In this document: positions 48,654 through 57,821 of the stretch, piece by piece
Layout of the letters: every line of letters begins with the position of its first letter
How positions within the stretch are numbered: the first letter of the stretch is position 1
Assembly: GCF_008641105.1 (NCBI RefSeq)
Contig: NZ_VTTI01000009.1
Location: 91,160 to 155,159, forward strand
Source: Halopseudomonas salina
GTDB taxonomy: Bacteria; Pseudomonadota; Gammaproteobacteria; Pseudomonadales; Pseudomonadaceae
Length of the DNA: 64,000 nucleotides
Direction of reading: 5' to 3'
Notes under the pieces: model-generated
The model's database searches: none
Seen by the model: the letters and a program-made list of their open reading frames with translations, nothing else
What the model was told of the DNA's origin: nothing
Program-made: the position numbers and the translations under genes

Positions 48654-51062
48654 TTATGCAAACAGCCTGTTGGCTACGTCGCGGAAGTGGCTGGCGAAAT
48701 GTATCTGCATACCTTCCTTCAGGTAATCAGGTAGCTCCTCATATTCGCCCCTGTTGTCTTCAGGAAGTATCAGTTCATGAATGGACTGACGCCGCGCGGC
48801 AATGACCTTTTCGCGAATACCTCCCACGGGCAGCACCTGTCCGGTCAGCGTTAGCTCCCCAGTCATGGCCATTGACCTGCGGGGTGACTGGTTGCGTGCC
48901 AGGGAAAGTAGAGCGCTAGCCAGGGTGACTCCCGCGCTCGGGCCGTCCTTGGGTGTGGCGCCCTCGGGTACATGCAGGTGAACAAAGGCCTTGTCGAAGA
49001 ACTCTGGGTCGGCCTTATAGCTTTTCAGGTTGGCGCAAATATAGCTGTACGCTATCTCTGCCGATTCGCGCATCACCTCACCCAGTTTGCCAGTGAGTTT
49101 GTAACCACGGTTCAGGGTGTGAATGCGGGTGGCTTCTACCGGCAAGGTTGCTCCGCCCATCGACGTCCATGCCAGGCCGGTAACGATCCCCACACCCTTG
49201 AGGGTCCTCTCTTTACGAAAAGGCGCAGAGCCGAGCAGTTGTGAGAGATCCTCGGGCTTGATGCTGATTTTTTGTTCCCGGTCTTCTAGGAGCCGCATCA
49301 CTGATTTGCGTACGACCTTGGCCAACTGTTTATCGAGATTGCGCACGCCAGCTTCTCTGGCATAGCCCTCTATCAGGGTACGAAGAGCCTTGTCGGTGAT
49401 GCGCAACTGACTTTTCCGCACGCCAGCGCGCTCCAGCTGTCGAGGCCATAGATGGTTTTTCGCAATGGCCAGCTTTTCCTCGCTGATATAACCCGACAGC
49501 CTTATGACATCCATGCGGTCAAGCAACGGGCCGGGAATACTGTCGAGAACGTTGGCAGTGCAGACGAACAGCACCTTGGACAGATCCAGACGCAGGTCCA
49601 GATAATGATCCAGAAATTGACTGTTCTGCTCGGGGTCAAGGGTTTCCAGTAACGCCGAGGCAGGGTCACCCTGATGACTGGATCCCAGTTTGTCGATTTC
49701 GTCCAGCATTATTACCGGGTTCATTACCCCGACATCCTTGAGCGCCTGCACAAATTTACCCGGCATCGCCCCGATATAGGTGCGACGATGCCCCTTGATC
49801 TCTGCCTCATCACGCATACCGCCAACACTGAAACGATAAAAGGGACGACCGAGGCTTTCGGCAATGGAGTGACCGATGCTTGTCTTGCCCACGCCCGGGG
49901 GTCCCACCAGAAGCATGATCGAGCCTGAAACGGTTCCCTTGAATGCACCCAGGCCAATAAACTCAAGAATGCGTTCCTTCACATCCTTCAATCCGTCATG
50001 GTCGCGATCAAGGATTTTCCGAGCGTGTGCAATGTCCAGATTGTCGGCATGGGTGATGCCCCAGGGTATCGAGGTAGCCCAATCCAGATAATTGCGCGTC
50101 ACCGCGTACTCAGGCGAACCGGTTTCCAGCACTGATAACTTGTTGAGTTCTTCTTCAAGTTTCTTTTCCGTGGCATCTGGGAGAATCTTGTCATTCAGGC
50201 GTTCGCGAAACTGCTCGATATCCGCTGTGCGGTCGTCCTTGGACAGACCCAGTTCCTTCTGAATGATCTTGAGTTGCTCCTTGAGAAAGAACTTGCGCTG
50301 GCTATCGCTGATGGTGCGATTGACCTCCGCGCTGATCTCTCCCTGCAGCCGGGCAACATCAATTTCTTTCTTGAGCAACACCAGCACCTTTTCCATCCGC
50401 CGCAGAACCGGAATGGTTTCCAGAATATCCTGCAATTCGCTCCCCTTGGCGGAAGTCAGTGTGGCGGCAAAGTCGGACAGTGGCGAAGGCTGGTTTGGGC
50501 TGAAGCGGTTTAGATAGTTCTTCAACTCCTCGCTGTAAAGGGGGTTGAGCGGTAGCAGCTCCTTGATTGCATTAATCAGCGCCATGGCATAGGCGCGGAC
50601 TTCATCACGCTCGTCAGTGGGTGCCTTGGGATACTCAACTTCTACCAGATAAGGCGGTTTACGGCTCAACCACTGGGTGATCCGCACTCGGGTGAGGCCC
50701 TGTGCAATAAACTGGATCTTGCCGTCTTCCTTTACAGCATGATGTATCTTTACAGCGCACCCGGTCTCCGGGAGATGGCCGAAGTCGAGCTTGCCGTCTG
50801 CCGCCAGCGGGCCATCGACGAAGAACAGGGACAATGCGTGGTGGGGGGTGCCTGAGACCCGTTCGATGGTTTCGGCCCAGGGTGCTTCATCCATGACCAC
50901 CGGCATGACCTGGGCGGGAAAGAAGGGGCGGTTGCTGACGGGCAGAAGGTACAACCTGTCAGGCAGGCGCTGGTCCGGTATCGCCAGTCCCGTGCCAGCG
51001 TTTTCGCCACCGGGTTCGTCCCGTTCGATGTAGTCTGAATGCGCATTGTCGTTGTCGGTCAT
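48654..51062 (-). CDS. lon: Lon-family ATP-dependent protease (AsrA-like)
   Basis: The 802-residue protein has an N-terminal substrate domain (about 35-230), an AAA+ domain with Walker A GPPGVGKTSIGHS (about 386) and a C-terminal protease domain with the catalytic Ser in PKDGPSAGVTLASALL (about 709) and Lys in GGIREKVIAARRQ (about 750). LYLLPVSNRPFFPAQVMPVV at the N-terminus resembles P. aeruginosa AsrA (PA0779), a Lon paralogue that lies beside pruR and putAP there as it does here. It is therefore probably the AsrA type, not the housekeeping lon beside clpX. A sigma-32-like promoter lies upstream. Confidence 0.93.
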   Translation of the reverse strand: MTDNDNAHSDYIERDEPGGENAGTGLAIPDQRLPDRLYLLPVSNRPFFPAQVMPVVMDEAPWAETIERVSGTPHHALSLFFVDGPLAADGKLDFGHLPETGCAVKIHHAVKEDGKIQFIAQGLTRVRITQWLSRKPPYLVEVEYPKAPTDERDEVRAYAMALINAIKELLPLNPLYSEELKNYLNRFSPNQPSPLSDFAATLTSAKGSELQDILETIPVLRRMEKVLVLLKKEIDVARLQGEISAEVNRTISDSQRKFFLKEQLKIIQKELGLSKDDRTADIEQFRERLNDKILPDATEKKLEEELNKLSVLETGSPEYAVTRNYLDWATSIPWGITHADNLDIAHARKILDRDHDGLKDVKERILEFIGLGAFKGTVSGSIMLLVGPPGVGKTSIGHSIAESLGRPFYRFSVGGMRDEAEIKGHRRTYIGAMPGKFVQALKDVGVMNPVIMLDEIDKLGSSHQGDPASALLETLDPEQNSQFLDHYLDLRLDLSKVLFVCTANVLDSIPGPLLDRMDVIRLSGYISEEKLAIAKNHLWPRQLERAGVRKSQLRITDKALRTLIEGYAREAGVRNLDKQLAKVVRKSVMRLLEDREQKISIKPEDLSQLLGSAPFRKERTLKGVGIVTGLAWTSMGGATLPVEATRIHTLNRGYKLTGKLGEVMRESAEIAYSYICANLKSYKADPEFFDKAFVHLHVPEGATPKDGPSAGVTLASALLSLARNQSPRRSMAMTGELTLTGQVLPVGGIREKVIAARRQSIHELILPEDNRGEYEELPDYLKEGMQIHFASHFRDVANRLFA

Positions 51063-51111
51063 GGAGCCTCTCTGTTTGCTGCAATTGGGGTACGCCGCCT
51101 ATAGACAAGAA

Positions 51112-51137
51112 ATGGAGTCGAAGGGTTTGTATTTCAA
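51112..51137 (-). promoter_or_regulatory. Sigma-32-like heat-shock promoter of the lon gene
   Basis: On the minus strand TTGAAA (51132-51137) is followed after 14 bases by CTCCAT (51112-51117), extended as CTCCATTTC. This resembles the RpoH consensus TTGAAA-N(11-16)-CCCCATNT with one mismatch in the -10 core. It lies 50 bases before the start codon. AsrA/Lon proteins are heat-shock genes in related bacteria, which supports the reading. Confidence 0.5.
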
Positions 51138-51209
51138 TGGTTGCCACATGGCTTGTGGCGGCCTCGGGCAGGGACTACTATAAAAAACCGTATCTACTGG
51201 CCAGTTAGC

Positions 51210-51980
51210 ATGATTCGTACCCGGGTTCTCGACCTTCCCACACAGTGCTCGACCCACGCCCATGCCCAGCACCAATTGATCGTGGGACTCAATGGTTGCG
51301 CGGATTTCGAGGTGATGGGGCAGGGTGGTGCGGTCAGTCGCCTACATGCCTGTCTGGTGCCGGGGCATGAAGCCCATGCTTTCTCTGGTAGAGGCAGCAA
51401 CCATATGTTGATCCTCGATCTGCCTACGGACGGCTCCTCTGCAATGGGATTCACCGACGATGGACTGTCACGCCTGTTTGAAAAGCCTCGCTTTATTCGT
51501 CTGGACCAGCGCGTACAAGGACTTCTGGACTTCGCAGCCCACGAACTGACGCGCCCAAGCCGCCTTGAAGGGCCTTTGAATTGGCACCTTGGGGGTGTCT
51601 TGCTGCATACCTTGCATGATCGACTGTTCTCGCTACCAGCGCAGGTCCGGCAGCCCCACAGCCTGGATCTGTCACGGCTCGATGCCTATATCCGTCAACG
51701 CCTGGACCAGCCGGTCAGTGTTGCCGAGATGGCGGCCCAGGTACATATAAGCCCAAGCCACTTCCATACACTGTTCAGAAAGCGGGCAGGGCAGTCACCA
51801 CACCAGTACCTGCTGGGCGCGCGGGTCGAAGAAGCGGTTCGCTTGATCTGTCACAGCGCCCTGCCGCTCTCTGAGGTAGCCAGTCGTTGTGGGTTTTCCA
51901 GTCAGAGCGCTCTTACCCATGCCGTGCGCCAGCGCTGTGGACTGACGCCGGGCAAACTTCGTGTGAATGGCGGCTATTGA
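51210..51980 (+). CDS. pruR: AraC-family proline utilisation regulator PruR
   Basis: The 256-residue protein has an N-terminal cupin-like sensing domain (THAHAQHQLIVGLNG, about 17) and a C-terminal double helix-turn-helix (about 155-254). The first helix pair is SVAEMAAQVHISPSHFHTLFRKRAG and the second LSEVASRCGFSSQSALTHAVRQRCG. The ATG at 51210 is the first that fits the domain; upstream codons belong to the leader. The gene lies just before putA as pruR does in P. aeruginosa, where it activates putA with proline. Confidence 0.88.
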   Translation: MIRTRVLDLPTQCSTHAHAQHQLIVGLNGCADFEVMGQGGAVSRLHACLVPGHEAHAFSGRGSNHMLILDLPTDGSSAMGFTDDGLSRLFEKPRFIRLDQRVQGLLDFAAHELTRPSRLEGPLNWHLGGVLLHTLHDRLFSLPAQVRQPHSLDLSRLDAYIRQRLDQPVSVAEMAAQVHISPSHFHTLFRKRAGQSPHQYLLGARVEEAVRLICHSALPLSEVASRCGFSSQSALTHAVRQRCGLTPGKLRVNGGY

Positions 51981-52003
51981 AGCTTCGATACCCTGTGTTT
52001 CGG

Positions 52004-52038
52004 AGTTTTTTGCAACAAAATCCCAGGTTTTTGCAAGA
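52004..52038 (+). promoter_or_regulatory. Two direct repeats before putA, probable PruR operator
   Basis: AGNTTTTTGCAANA occurs at 52004-52017 and again at 52025-52038, in the same orientation exactly 21 bases apart, that is two DNA turns. That is the usual form of an AraC-family operator. The second copy contains TTGCAA, which can serve as a -35 element. The putA ATG is 195 bases downstream. Direct binding by PruR is inference. Confidence 0.65.
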
Positions 52039-52232
52039 TTCGGCCAGAGCCGCCTTCTAAAGTGGCCTGAAGGCGTGTGTGTTTGTCCGCTGGCTGGGAC
52101 AAGTCGCATGAAAACAACAAGCAAGTTCGTCCGCAAGCCATCTATGGGCTAGGGTTATGAGAGGAAGCATTTCTCATCCCGAACGCGTTGGTTCTCAGCG
52201 AGAGCAGTCGGGCGGAAAAGGAGCAGAACAGT

Positions 52233-55200
52233 ATGTTCAAGGCTAGTGAGTCCCTACAGGGCACATTTCTCGATAGTAATCCTGATGAGTTTCTCAAGAT
52301 CCTCAGCGAAAACTATGCAGTCGACGAAGCGGACTATCTGACCGAGCTGGAGAAGCTGGCCGAGCCCGATGATCTGGCTGCGCTCTCGCAACGGGCGACA
52401 AAGCTGATTCAGGACGTTCGCAAGCGCGATAACGCCAGCGACAGCATTGACGCTTTGCTTCAGCAATACAGTCTCGATACTCAGGAAGGCATCATGCTCA
52501 TGTGCCTTGCCGAGGCCTTGTTGCGCGTGCCCGATGATGACACAGCCGATGCGCTGATTCGGGACAAGCTCAATGCCGCCCAGTGGGACAAACACGTTGG
52601 TCAGAGCGAGAGTGCCCTGGTTAACGCCGCCGCCTGGGGCTTGGTCATGACGGGCAAGGTCGTCAATCTTGACAAGCGTCAGGACGGCACACCCGGAACC
52701 GTCCTGGGCCGTCTGATCAAACGCAGCGGTGAGCCGGTCATTCGTAATGCGATGCTTCAGGCAATGCGCATCATGGGCAAGCAGTTCGTCCTGGGGCGTA
52801 ACATCAAGGAAGCACTGAAGAATGCCAAAGAGCAACGCGATCGTGGGTATACCTACTCTTTCGATATGCTTGGTGAGGCCGCGCTGACTCGCGCTGACGC
52901 CGCCAAGTACCTGGCTGACTACAGCAGCGCGATCGCCGCATTGGCCGAAGACAAGTACAAGGGAAAGAGCCCCAAGCCCACAATCTCGATCAAACTGTCT
53001 GCTCTGCATCCTCACTACGAAAGCGCCCGTGAACAGCAGGTGCTCGAGGAGTTGAGTGAAACTGTGCTCGGATTGGTGCGTCAGGCGCGGGCTGGGGGAG
53101 TGGGCATTACCATTGATGCGGAAGAGGCGGATCGTCTCGAGCTGTCCCTGAAACTGTTTAAACGCATCTATAACCATACCGACTCCAAGGGCTGGGGTGA
53201 TTTCGGTATTGTCGTACAGGCCTATAGCAAGCGCGCCCTACCGGTGCTCTGCTGGCTTACTTTGCTGGCAAAAAAGCAAGGCGATCTGATTCCGGTGCGA
53301 TTGGTAAAGGGCGCCTACTGGGATACCGAAATCAAATTGTGTCAGCAGGCCGGTCTGGAGGGATATCCCGTCTTTACCCGCAAGGAAGGTACGGATGTGT
53401 CTTATCTCGCCTGCGCACGCTATCTGCTCAGCGAACAGACCGAAGGCCTGATCTATTCGCAGTTCGCTACCCACAACGCCCATACCGTCACCTGCATTCT
53501 TTCCATGGCGGGTGATCGCCGGTTCGAGTTCCAGCGCCTGCATGGCATGGGTGACGCGCTTTACGATACGGTGTTGGAGCAAAACAGCTGCGCAGTACGT
53601 ATTTACGCCCCTGTGGGCGCGCACAAGGATTTGTTGCCTTACCTGGTACGCCGTCTATTGGAAAATGGTGCGAACTCATCCTTCGTGCACAAGCTGGTCG
53701 ACAAGAAAGTACCCATTGAATCCTTGATTGAACACCCGCTGACCAGCCTGCGGCGTCACGCCTCGAAAGCCAACAATCGTATTCCGATGCCGGTCGATAT
53801 CTATGGCAGCGAGCGACGCAATTCACGGGGTATCAATCTGAATATCCTCTCGCACTGGCTACCACTCAAGGCAGAACTGGACAAGCACATGGACGCGCGC
53901 TGGACCGGCGCCCCGCTGGTCGAAGGCAAGCGTCTTTCCGGTGATGCGCGAGCCGTGATGTGCCCCTACGAGCTTTCCCATCAGGTGGGTGAAGTCATAT
54001 GGGCCACGGCCGAGCAGACCCACAACGCCATTGACAGTCTGGCGGCAGCGTTCCCTGCCTGGAACGCCACGCCGGTAGACACGCGTGCCGCAATACTCGA
54101 ACGTACGGCTGATCTGCTGGAAAAGCACATGCCGGAGTTGATGGCGATCTGTACTCGTGAGGCGGGCAAGAGCCTGCAGGACGGTATTGATGAAGTGCGC
54201 GAAGCCGTAGACTTCTGCCGCTATTACGCAGTGCAGGCCCGCCAGCGTTTTGCGCTCATCACTCTTCCCGGACCGACCGGGGAGAGCAACGAGTTGTATT
54301 TACAGGGTCGTGGGGTTTTTGCCTGCATCAGTCCGTGGAACTTTCCCCTCGCCATTTTTCTCGGCCAGGTATCGGCAGCCCTGGTGACCGGCAACACCGT
54401 AGTTGCCAAGCCTGCAGAGCAGACCAGTCTGCTGGCGGTGCGCTGTGTCGAATTGATGTACGAAGCTGGTCTGCCCGGCAATGTACTGGCTCTGTTACCG
54501 GGTGATGGCAAGCAGGTCGGCAGTGTCATCACTTCCGACCCCCGCATTACCGGTGTTGCGTTTACCGGCTCCACTCAGACTGCGCACGTAATCAACCGTG
54601 CCCTGGCCGCCCGTGACAGTGCCATCGCGCCCATGGTTGCCGAAACCGGTGGCCAGAACGCCATGTTGGTCGATTCCACCGCGTTGCCCGAGCAGGTGGT
54701 CAAGGACGTGGTGCATTCAGCCTTTACGAGTGCGGGCCAGCGTTGCTCGGCACTGCGTGTGCTGTTCATTCAGGAAGATATCGCACCGCGGGTCATGGAG
54801 TTGCTCAAAGGCGCCATGGCCGAGCTGCATGTGGGTAACCCGTTCGAGCGTTCGACCGATGTGGGGCCGGTTATTGATGAGGATGCACGCGGAAATCTGC
54901 TCAAGCATATCGAGACCCTGAAGGCCCAGGATCGACTGATTGGCGAGACGCCCCTGCCAGCTAGCCTGAATGGTCATTTTGTAACCCCAACGGCTTTCCG
55001 GTTGGACAGTATCAGTCAACTGGACAAGGAGCACTTCGGGCCAGTGCTGCACGTGGTCACCTGGCGCAATAACACGCTGGACAAGATGATTGACGAGATT
55101 AATGCTACCGGCTTCGGACTGACCCTGGGTATTCACAGCCGAAACGAAGATACGGCGCTGCATATCGATCGTCGGGTACGCATTGGCAACGTCTACATCA

Positions 55201-55388
55201 ATCGCAACCAGATCGGTGCCGTTGTTGGCGTGCAACCCTTTGGCGGAATGGGATTGTCCGGCACGGGTCCGAAAGCCGGAGGGCCGCATTATTTGCTACG
55301 CTTTGTCACTGAACGTACGCGCACCATCAACACGACGGCCGTTGGCGGTAACGCCAGCCTGCTGTCGCTGGGCGATGGTGAGCCATGA
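52233..55388 (+). CDS. putA: Bifunctional proline dehydrogenase / P5C dehydrogenase PutA
   Basis: The 1051-residue protein oxidises proline to glutamate. The FAD-dependent proline dehydrogenase domain (about 110-460) includes FGIVVQAYSKRALPV and LIPVRLVKGAYWDTEIK. The aldehyde dehydrogenase domain (about 560-1000) has SPWNFPLAIFLG (about 696), the Glu in AETGGQN (about 803) and catalytic Cys in TSAGQRCSALRV (about 838). The N-terminal ribbon-helix-helix DNA-binding domain of longer PutA proteins is absent, which fits control by PruR. The ATG at 52233 has AAAGGAG at 52217-52223. Confidence 0.96.
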   Translation: MFKASESLQGTFLDSNPDEFLKILSENYAVDEADYLTELEKLAEPDDLAALSQRATKLIQDVRKRDNASDSIDALLQQYSLDTQEGIMLMCLAEALLRVPDDDTADALIRDKLNAAQWDKHVGQSESALVNAAAWGLVMTGKVVNLDKRQDGTPGTVLGRLIKRSGEPVIRNAMLQAMRIMGKQFVLGRNIKEALKNAKEQRDRGYTYSFDMLGEAALTRADAAKYLADYSSAIAALAEDKYKGKSPKPTISIKLSALHPHYESAREQQVLEELSETVLGLVRQARAGGVGITIDAEEADRLELSLKLFKRIYNHTDSKGWGDFGIVVQAYSKRALPVLCWLTLLAKKQGDLIPVRLVKGAYWDTEIKLCQQAGLEGYPVFTRKEGTDVSYLACARYLLSEQTEGLIYSQFATHNAHTVTCILSMAGDRRFEFQRLHGMGDALYDTVLEQNSCAVRIYAPVGAHKDLLPYLVRRLLENGANSSFVHKLVDKKVPIESLIEHPLTSLRRHASKANNRIPMPVDIYGSERRNSRGINLNILSHWLPLKAELDKHMDARWTGAPLVEGKRLSGDARAVMCPYELSHQVGEVIWATAEQTHNAIDSLAAAFPAWNATPVDTRAAILERTADLLEKHMPELMAICTREAGKSLQDGIDEVREAVDFCRYYAVQARQRFALITLPGPTGESNELYLQGRGVFACISPWNFPLAIFLGQVSAALVTGNTVVAKPAEQTSLLAVRCVELMYEAGLPGNVLALLPGDGKQVGSVITSDPRITGVAFTGSTQTAHVINRALAARDSAIAPMVAETGGQNAMLVDSTALPEQVVKDVVHSAFTSAGQRCSALRVLFIQEDIAPRVMELLKGAMAELHVGNPFERSTDVGPVIDEDARGNLLKHIETLKAQDRLIGETPLPASLNGHFVTPTAFRLDSISQLDKEHFGPVLHVVTWRNNTLDKMIDEINATGFGLTLGIHSRNEDTALHIDRRVRIGNVYINRNQIGAVVGVQPFGGMGLSGTGPKAGGPHYLLRFVTERTRTINTTAVGGNASLLSLGDGEP

Positions 55389-55394
55389 GCAGCA

Positions 55395-55417
55395 ACGCGT
55401 CAGTCTAGGGCTGACGC
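55395..55417. promoter_or_regulatory. Inverted repeat before putP resembling the tetR operator
   Basis: GCGTCAG (55397-55403), TCTAGGG, CTGACGC (55411-55417) form a 7-bp inverted repeat 84 bases before the putP start. ACGCGTCAGTC (55395-55405) is identical over 11 bases to half of the perfect palindrome before the tetR gene at 57110. It may be a terminator-less stem or a regulator site; no T-run follows. Confidence 0.45.
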
Positions 55418-55500
55418 CGTGGAACAGAGGGAATTGATCAGTACTTCCCCATACCAATAACAGGACAGGGACCGTCCGACTATAAAAGAGAGAAGAACCC

Positions 55501-56976
55501 ATGACTGGTAATATCGGCATTGTGAGTGCGACCTTTGCGGTCTACATCGCGGTGATGTTAGCCCTTGGCTACGTCGCCTATAAACGAACCACCAACCTGT
55601 CTGACTACATTTTGGGCGGACGTTCCCTCGGACCTGGCACAGCGGCTCTTTCGGCTGGCGCTTCGGACATGAGTGGCTGGTTGCTGCTGGGGCTGCCCGG
55701 TTACGCATTGGCTGCTGGTTATGAAGCCACCTGGATCGCCGCGGGTCTGCTAGCAGGTACCTATCTCAACTGGCTGATCGTTGCCAGGCGCTTGCGAGTC
55801 TATTCCCATGCGGTCAATGACTCCTTGACCCTTCCGGCCTACTTCGAGTTCCGTTTTGAAGACAAGAGCCGCGCATTGCGGGTGATTTCGGCAATTTTCA
55901 TTCTGCTGTTCTTCCTTTTCTACACCAGCTCCGGTCTGGTTGCGGCAGGCAAGCTGTTTGAAAGTACCTTCGGACTGGATTATCAGACAGCGGTCATCGT
56001 CGGTACGCTGGTAATCGTATCCTATACGTTCTTTGGCGGCTTTCTGGCTGTCTCCTGGACAGACGTGATACAGGGTCTGTTAATGGCTGCAGCACTGGTG
56101 ATCGTTCCAATCATGGCACTCAACTCCATGGGTGGCTGGGGTAATGCCCAGGAGGCCATGGCGGCCAGTAATCCCGAACTGTTGACCTTCTTCAACGATG
56201 TCGAAGGCAACCCGTTGGGCTTCGTCGCGATCATTTCGCTGCTGGCCTGGGGTCTGGGTTACTTCGGTCAGCCGCATATCCTGGCTCGTTTCAAGGCTAT
56301 TGGCGATGATGCAGCGCTGCCGACAGCGCGCCGTATCGCCGTACTCTGGACCGCCGTTTGTCTGGTGGCTGCATTGATGGTTGGCTGGGTAGGCATCGGT
56401 TATCTGGGCGAAGCCGGTATTGGCGATGCTGAAACCGTATTCCTGGCGTTGATTCAGGCAATGATGCACCCGATCGTTGCGGGCATTCTGTTGGCAGCAG
56501 TGCTGGCTGCAATCATGTCCACAGCGGATTCGCAGTTGCTTGTATCGTCCTCTGCGCTCGCCGAGGACTTCTACAAGGCACTGTTCCGTCGTGACGCCAC
56601 CCAGTCTGAGTTGGTGTGGGTGGGCCGCTTTGCAGTTGTGGGTATTGCGATCCTGGCCTTGATGTTTGCCTTCAACCCAGAGAGCACTGTTCTCAGTCTG
56701 GTGTCCTATGCCTGGGCCGGCTTTGGTGCTGCCTTCGGTCCAGCGGTGATTCTGTCACTGTTCTGGAAGCGCATGAACCGCAATGGTGCGCTGGCGGGTA
56801 TCATCGTTGGTGGTATCACTGTCGTGGTGTACAAGCAGATTGATACTATCGGGTTGTACGAGATCGTGCCCGGCGTGATCCTGGCGACCATCGCCATCGT
56901 GGTTGCGACTCTGCTGAGTGCTCCACCGTCCAGCACCATCGAAGCTACCTTCGATGAGGTAGCCAATCGCTACTAG
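55501..56976 (+). CDS. putP: Sodium/proline symporter
   Basis: The 491-residue SSF-family transporter imports proline with sodium. DYILGGRSLGPGTAALSAGASDMSGWLLLGLPG (about 31-63) is the highly conserved PutP region, with about 13 membrane segments overall and TADSQLLVSSSALAEDFY (about 341-358) near the second sodium-linked helix. It follows putA by 112 bases on the same strand. Both genes serve growth on proline. Confidence 0.96.
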   Translation: MTGNIGIVSATFAVYIAVMLALGYVAYKRTTNLSDYILGGRSLGPGTAALSAGASDMSGWLLLGLPGYALAAGYEATWIAAGLLAGTYLNWLIVARRLRVYSHAVNDSLTLPAYFEFRFEDKSRALRVISAIFILLFFLFYTSSGLVAAGKLFESTFGLDYQTAVIVGTLVIVSYTFFGGFLAVSWTDVIQGLLMAAALVIVPIMALNSMGGWGNAQEAMAASNPELLTFFNDVEGNPLGFVAIISLLAWGLGYFGQPHILARFKAIGDDAALPTARRIAVLWTAVCLVAALMVGWVGIGYLGEAGIGDAETVFLALIQAMMHPIVAGILLAAVLAAIMSTADSQLLVSSSALAEDFYKALFRRDATQSELVWVGRFAVVGIAILALMFAFNPESTVLSLVSYAWAGFGAAFGPAVILSLFWKRMNRNGALAGIIVGGITVVVYKQIDTIGLYEIVPGVILATIAIVVATLLSAPPSSTIEATFDEVANRY

Positions 56977-56983
56977 GTACCGA

Positions 56984-57050
56984 GGCGGGGTGCTGTCCGC
57001 CCCGCACTTTCATCATCCAGTAAACCGCTGTCGACCCTGGCAGCGGTTTA
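56984..57050 (+). terminator. Tandem hairpins after putP
   Basis: GCGGGG (56985-56990) pairs with CCCCGC (57000-57005), followed by ACTTTC. A second perfect 10-bp repeat, TAAACCGCTG (57021-57030) and CAGCGGTTTA (57041-57050), follows with a 10-base loop and TTGTG. Neither has a long T-run, but two stacked stems directly after putP fit a transcription stop. Confidence 0.6.
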
Positions 57051-57109
57051 TTGTGCAACAGTCTTTCCCTCTTTCAATCTTGCATTCAAACTCTCGCTGA
57101 TTTCTAATA

Positions 57110-57129
57110 CGGACTGACGCGTCAGTCCG
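57110..57129. promoter_or_regulatory. Perfect 20-bp palindrome, probable TetR operator
   Basis: The half-site CGGACTGACG (57110-57119) is followed directly by its exact reverse complement CGTCAGTCCG (57120-57129), without spacer. It lies 12 bases before the tetR start and just after TAATAC (57105-57110), a possible -10. This is the expected position for autorepression by the TetR protein of this locus; the binding is inferred. Confidence 0.75.
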
Positions 57130-57141
57130 AGAGTGTGGGTC

Positions 57142-57777
57142 ATGTCCTCCGATTCTATTGCATCTTCTGCCAAACGTGGCCGTATGCCTGCGGCAGAGCG
57201 TTGTGAGCAAATTCTGGCGGCGGCCATCAAGGTATTCTCCGAGCAGGGTTTCCGTTGCACTGAAGTACAGCAGATCGCGGACCTGGCAAAAGTAGGCAAG
57301 GGAACGGTGTATCGTTTCTACCCCACCAAGGACGAATTGTTTCGAGCCGCAGTCGAGGATGTCATGCAACGCTTGACAGCCCAGGTGGATGACGCGGTTC
57401 GCACAGTCAATGATCCGTTGGAGCATCTGCGTGAGGGCTTCAAGGCCTACATGGCTTTTTTCCAGTCTCACCCCGAAGCTATAGAGCTTTTCGTGCACGA
57501 ATCCGCAGAATTCAGAAGAGTGGGCCAGCCACGTTATTTCGCCTATTCGGATATGCGCCGCCAGGCCTGGATCGATGTTTATCAGCAGCTCATCGACAGT
57601 GGCCGTTGCCGTGTAACCGATCCGCAGCAAATGCTTGATGTGATTGGCAACCTGGCCTATGGGAGCGTGCTGGTCAACCGCATTTCGGGACGTAACGAAT
57701 CCCTTGTCGCTATCGCGGATCAGTTGCTCGACATGGTTCTTCACGGGGTCTTGAAACCCGTTGATGCCCATCAATAA
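57142..57777 (+). CDS. TetR-family regulator of the downstream RND efflux genes
   Basis: The 211-residue protein starts at the ATG at 57142. The N-terminal helix-turn-helix is AIKVFSEQGFRCTEVQQIADLAKVGKGTVYRFYPTKDELF, with the TVYRFY recognition helix (about 55). The C-terminal domain (about 80-200) is a helical ligand-binding region with HPEAIELFVHESAEFR in the middle. It is transcribed in the same direction as the adaptor and pump, 44 bases before the adaptor, so it probably represses its own operon. The inducer is unknown. Confidence 0.9.
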   Translation: MSSDSIASSAKRGRMPAAERCEQILAAAIKVFSEQGFRCTEVQQIADLAKVGKGTVYRFYPTKDELFRAAVEDVMQRLTAQVDDAVRTVNDPLEHLREGFKAYMAFFQSHPEAIELFVHESAEFRRVGQPRYFAYSDMRRQAWIDVYQQLIDSGRCRVTDPQQMLDVIGNLAYGSVLVNRISGRNESLVAIADQLLDMVLHGVLKPVDAHQ

Positions 57778-57821
57778 CAAACGCACATACCTCTTCACCT
57801 TCTATTGAGCGATATCGATTT

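Noticed and set aside
52254..53177. 307-codon open frame opposite putA
   Set aside because: Shadow of a highly biased gene; no start signal and no motif.
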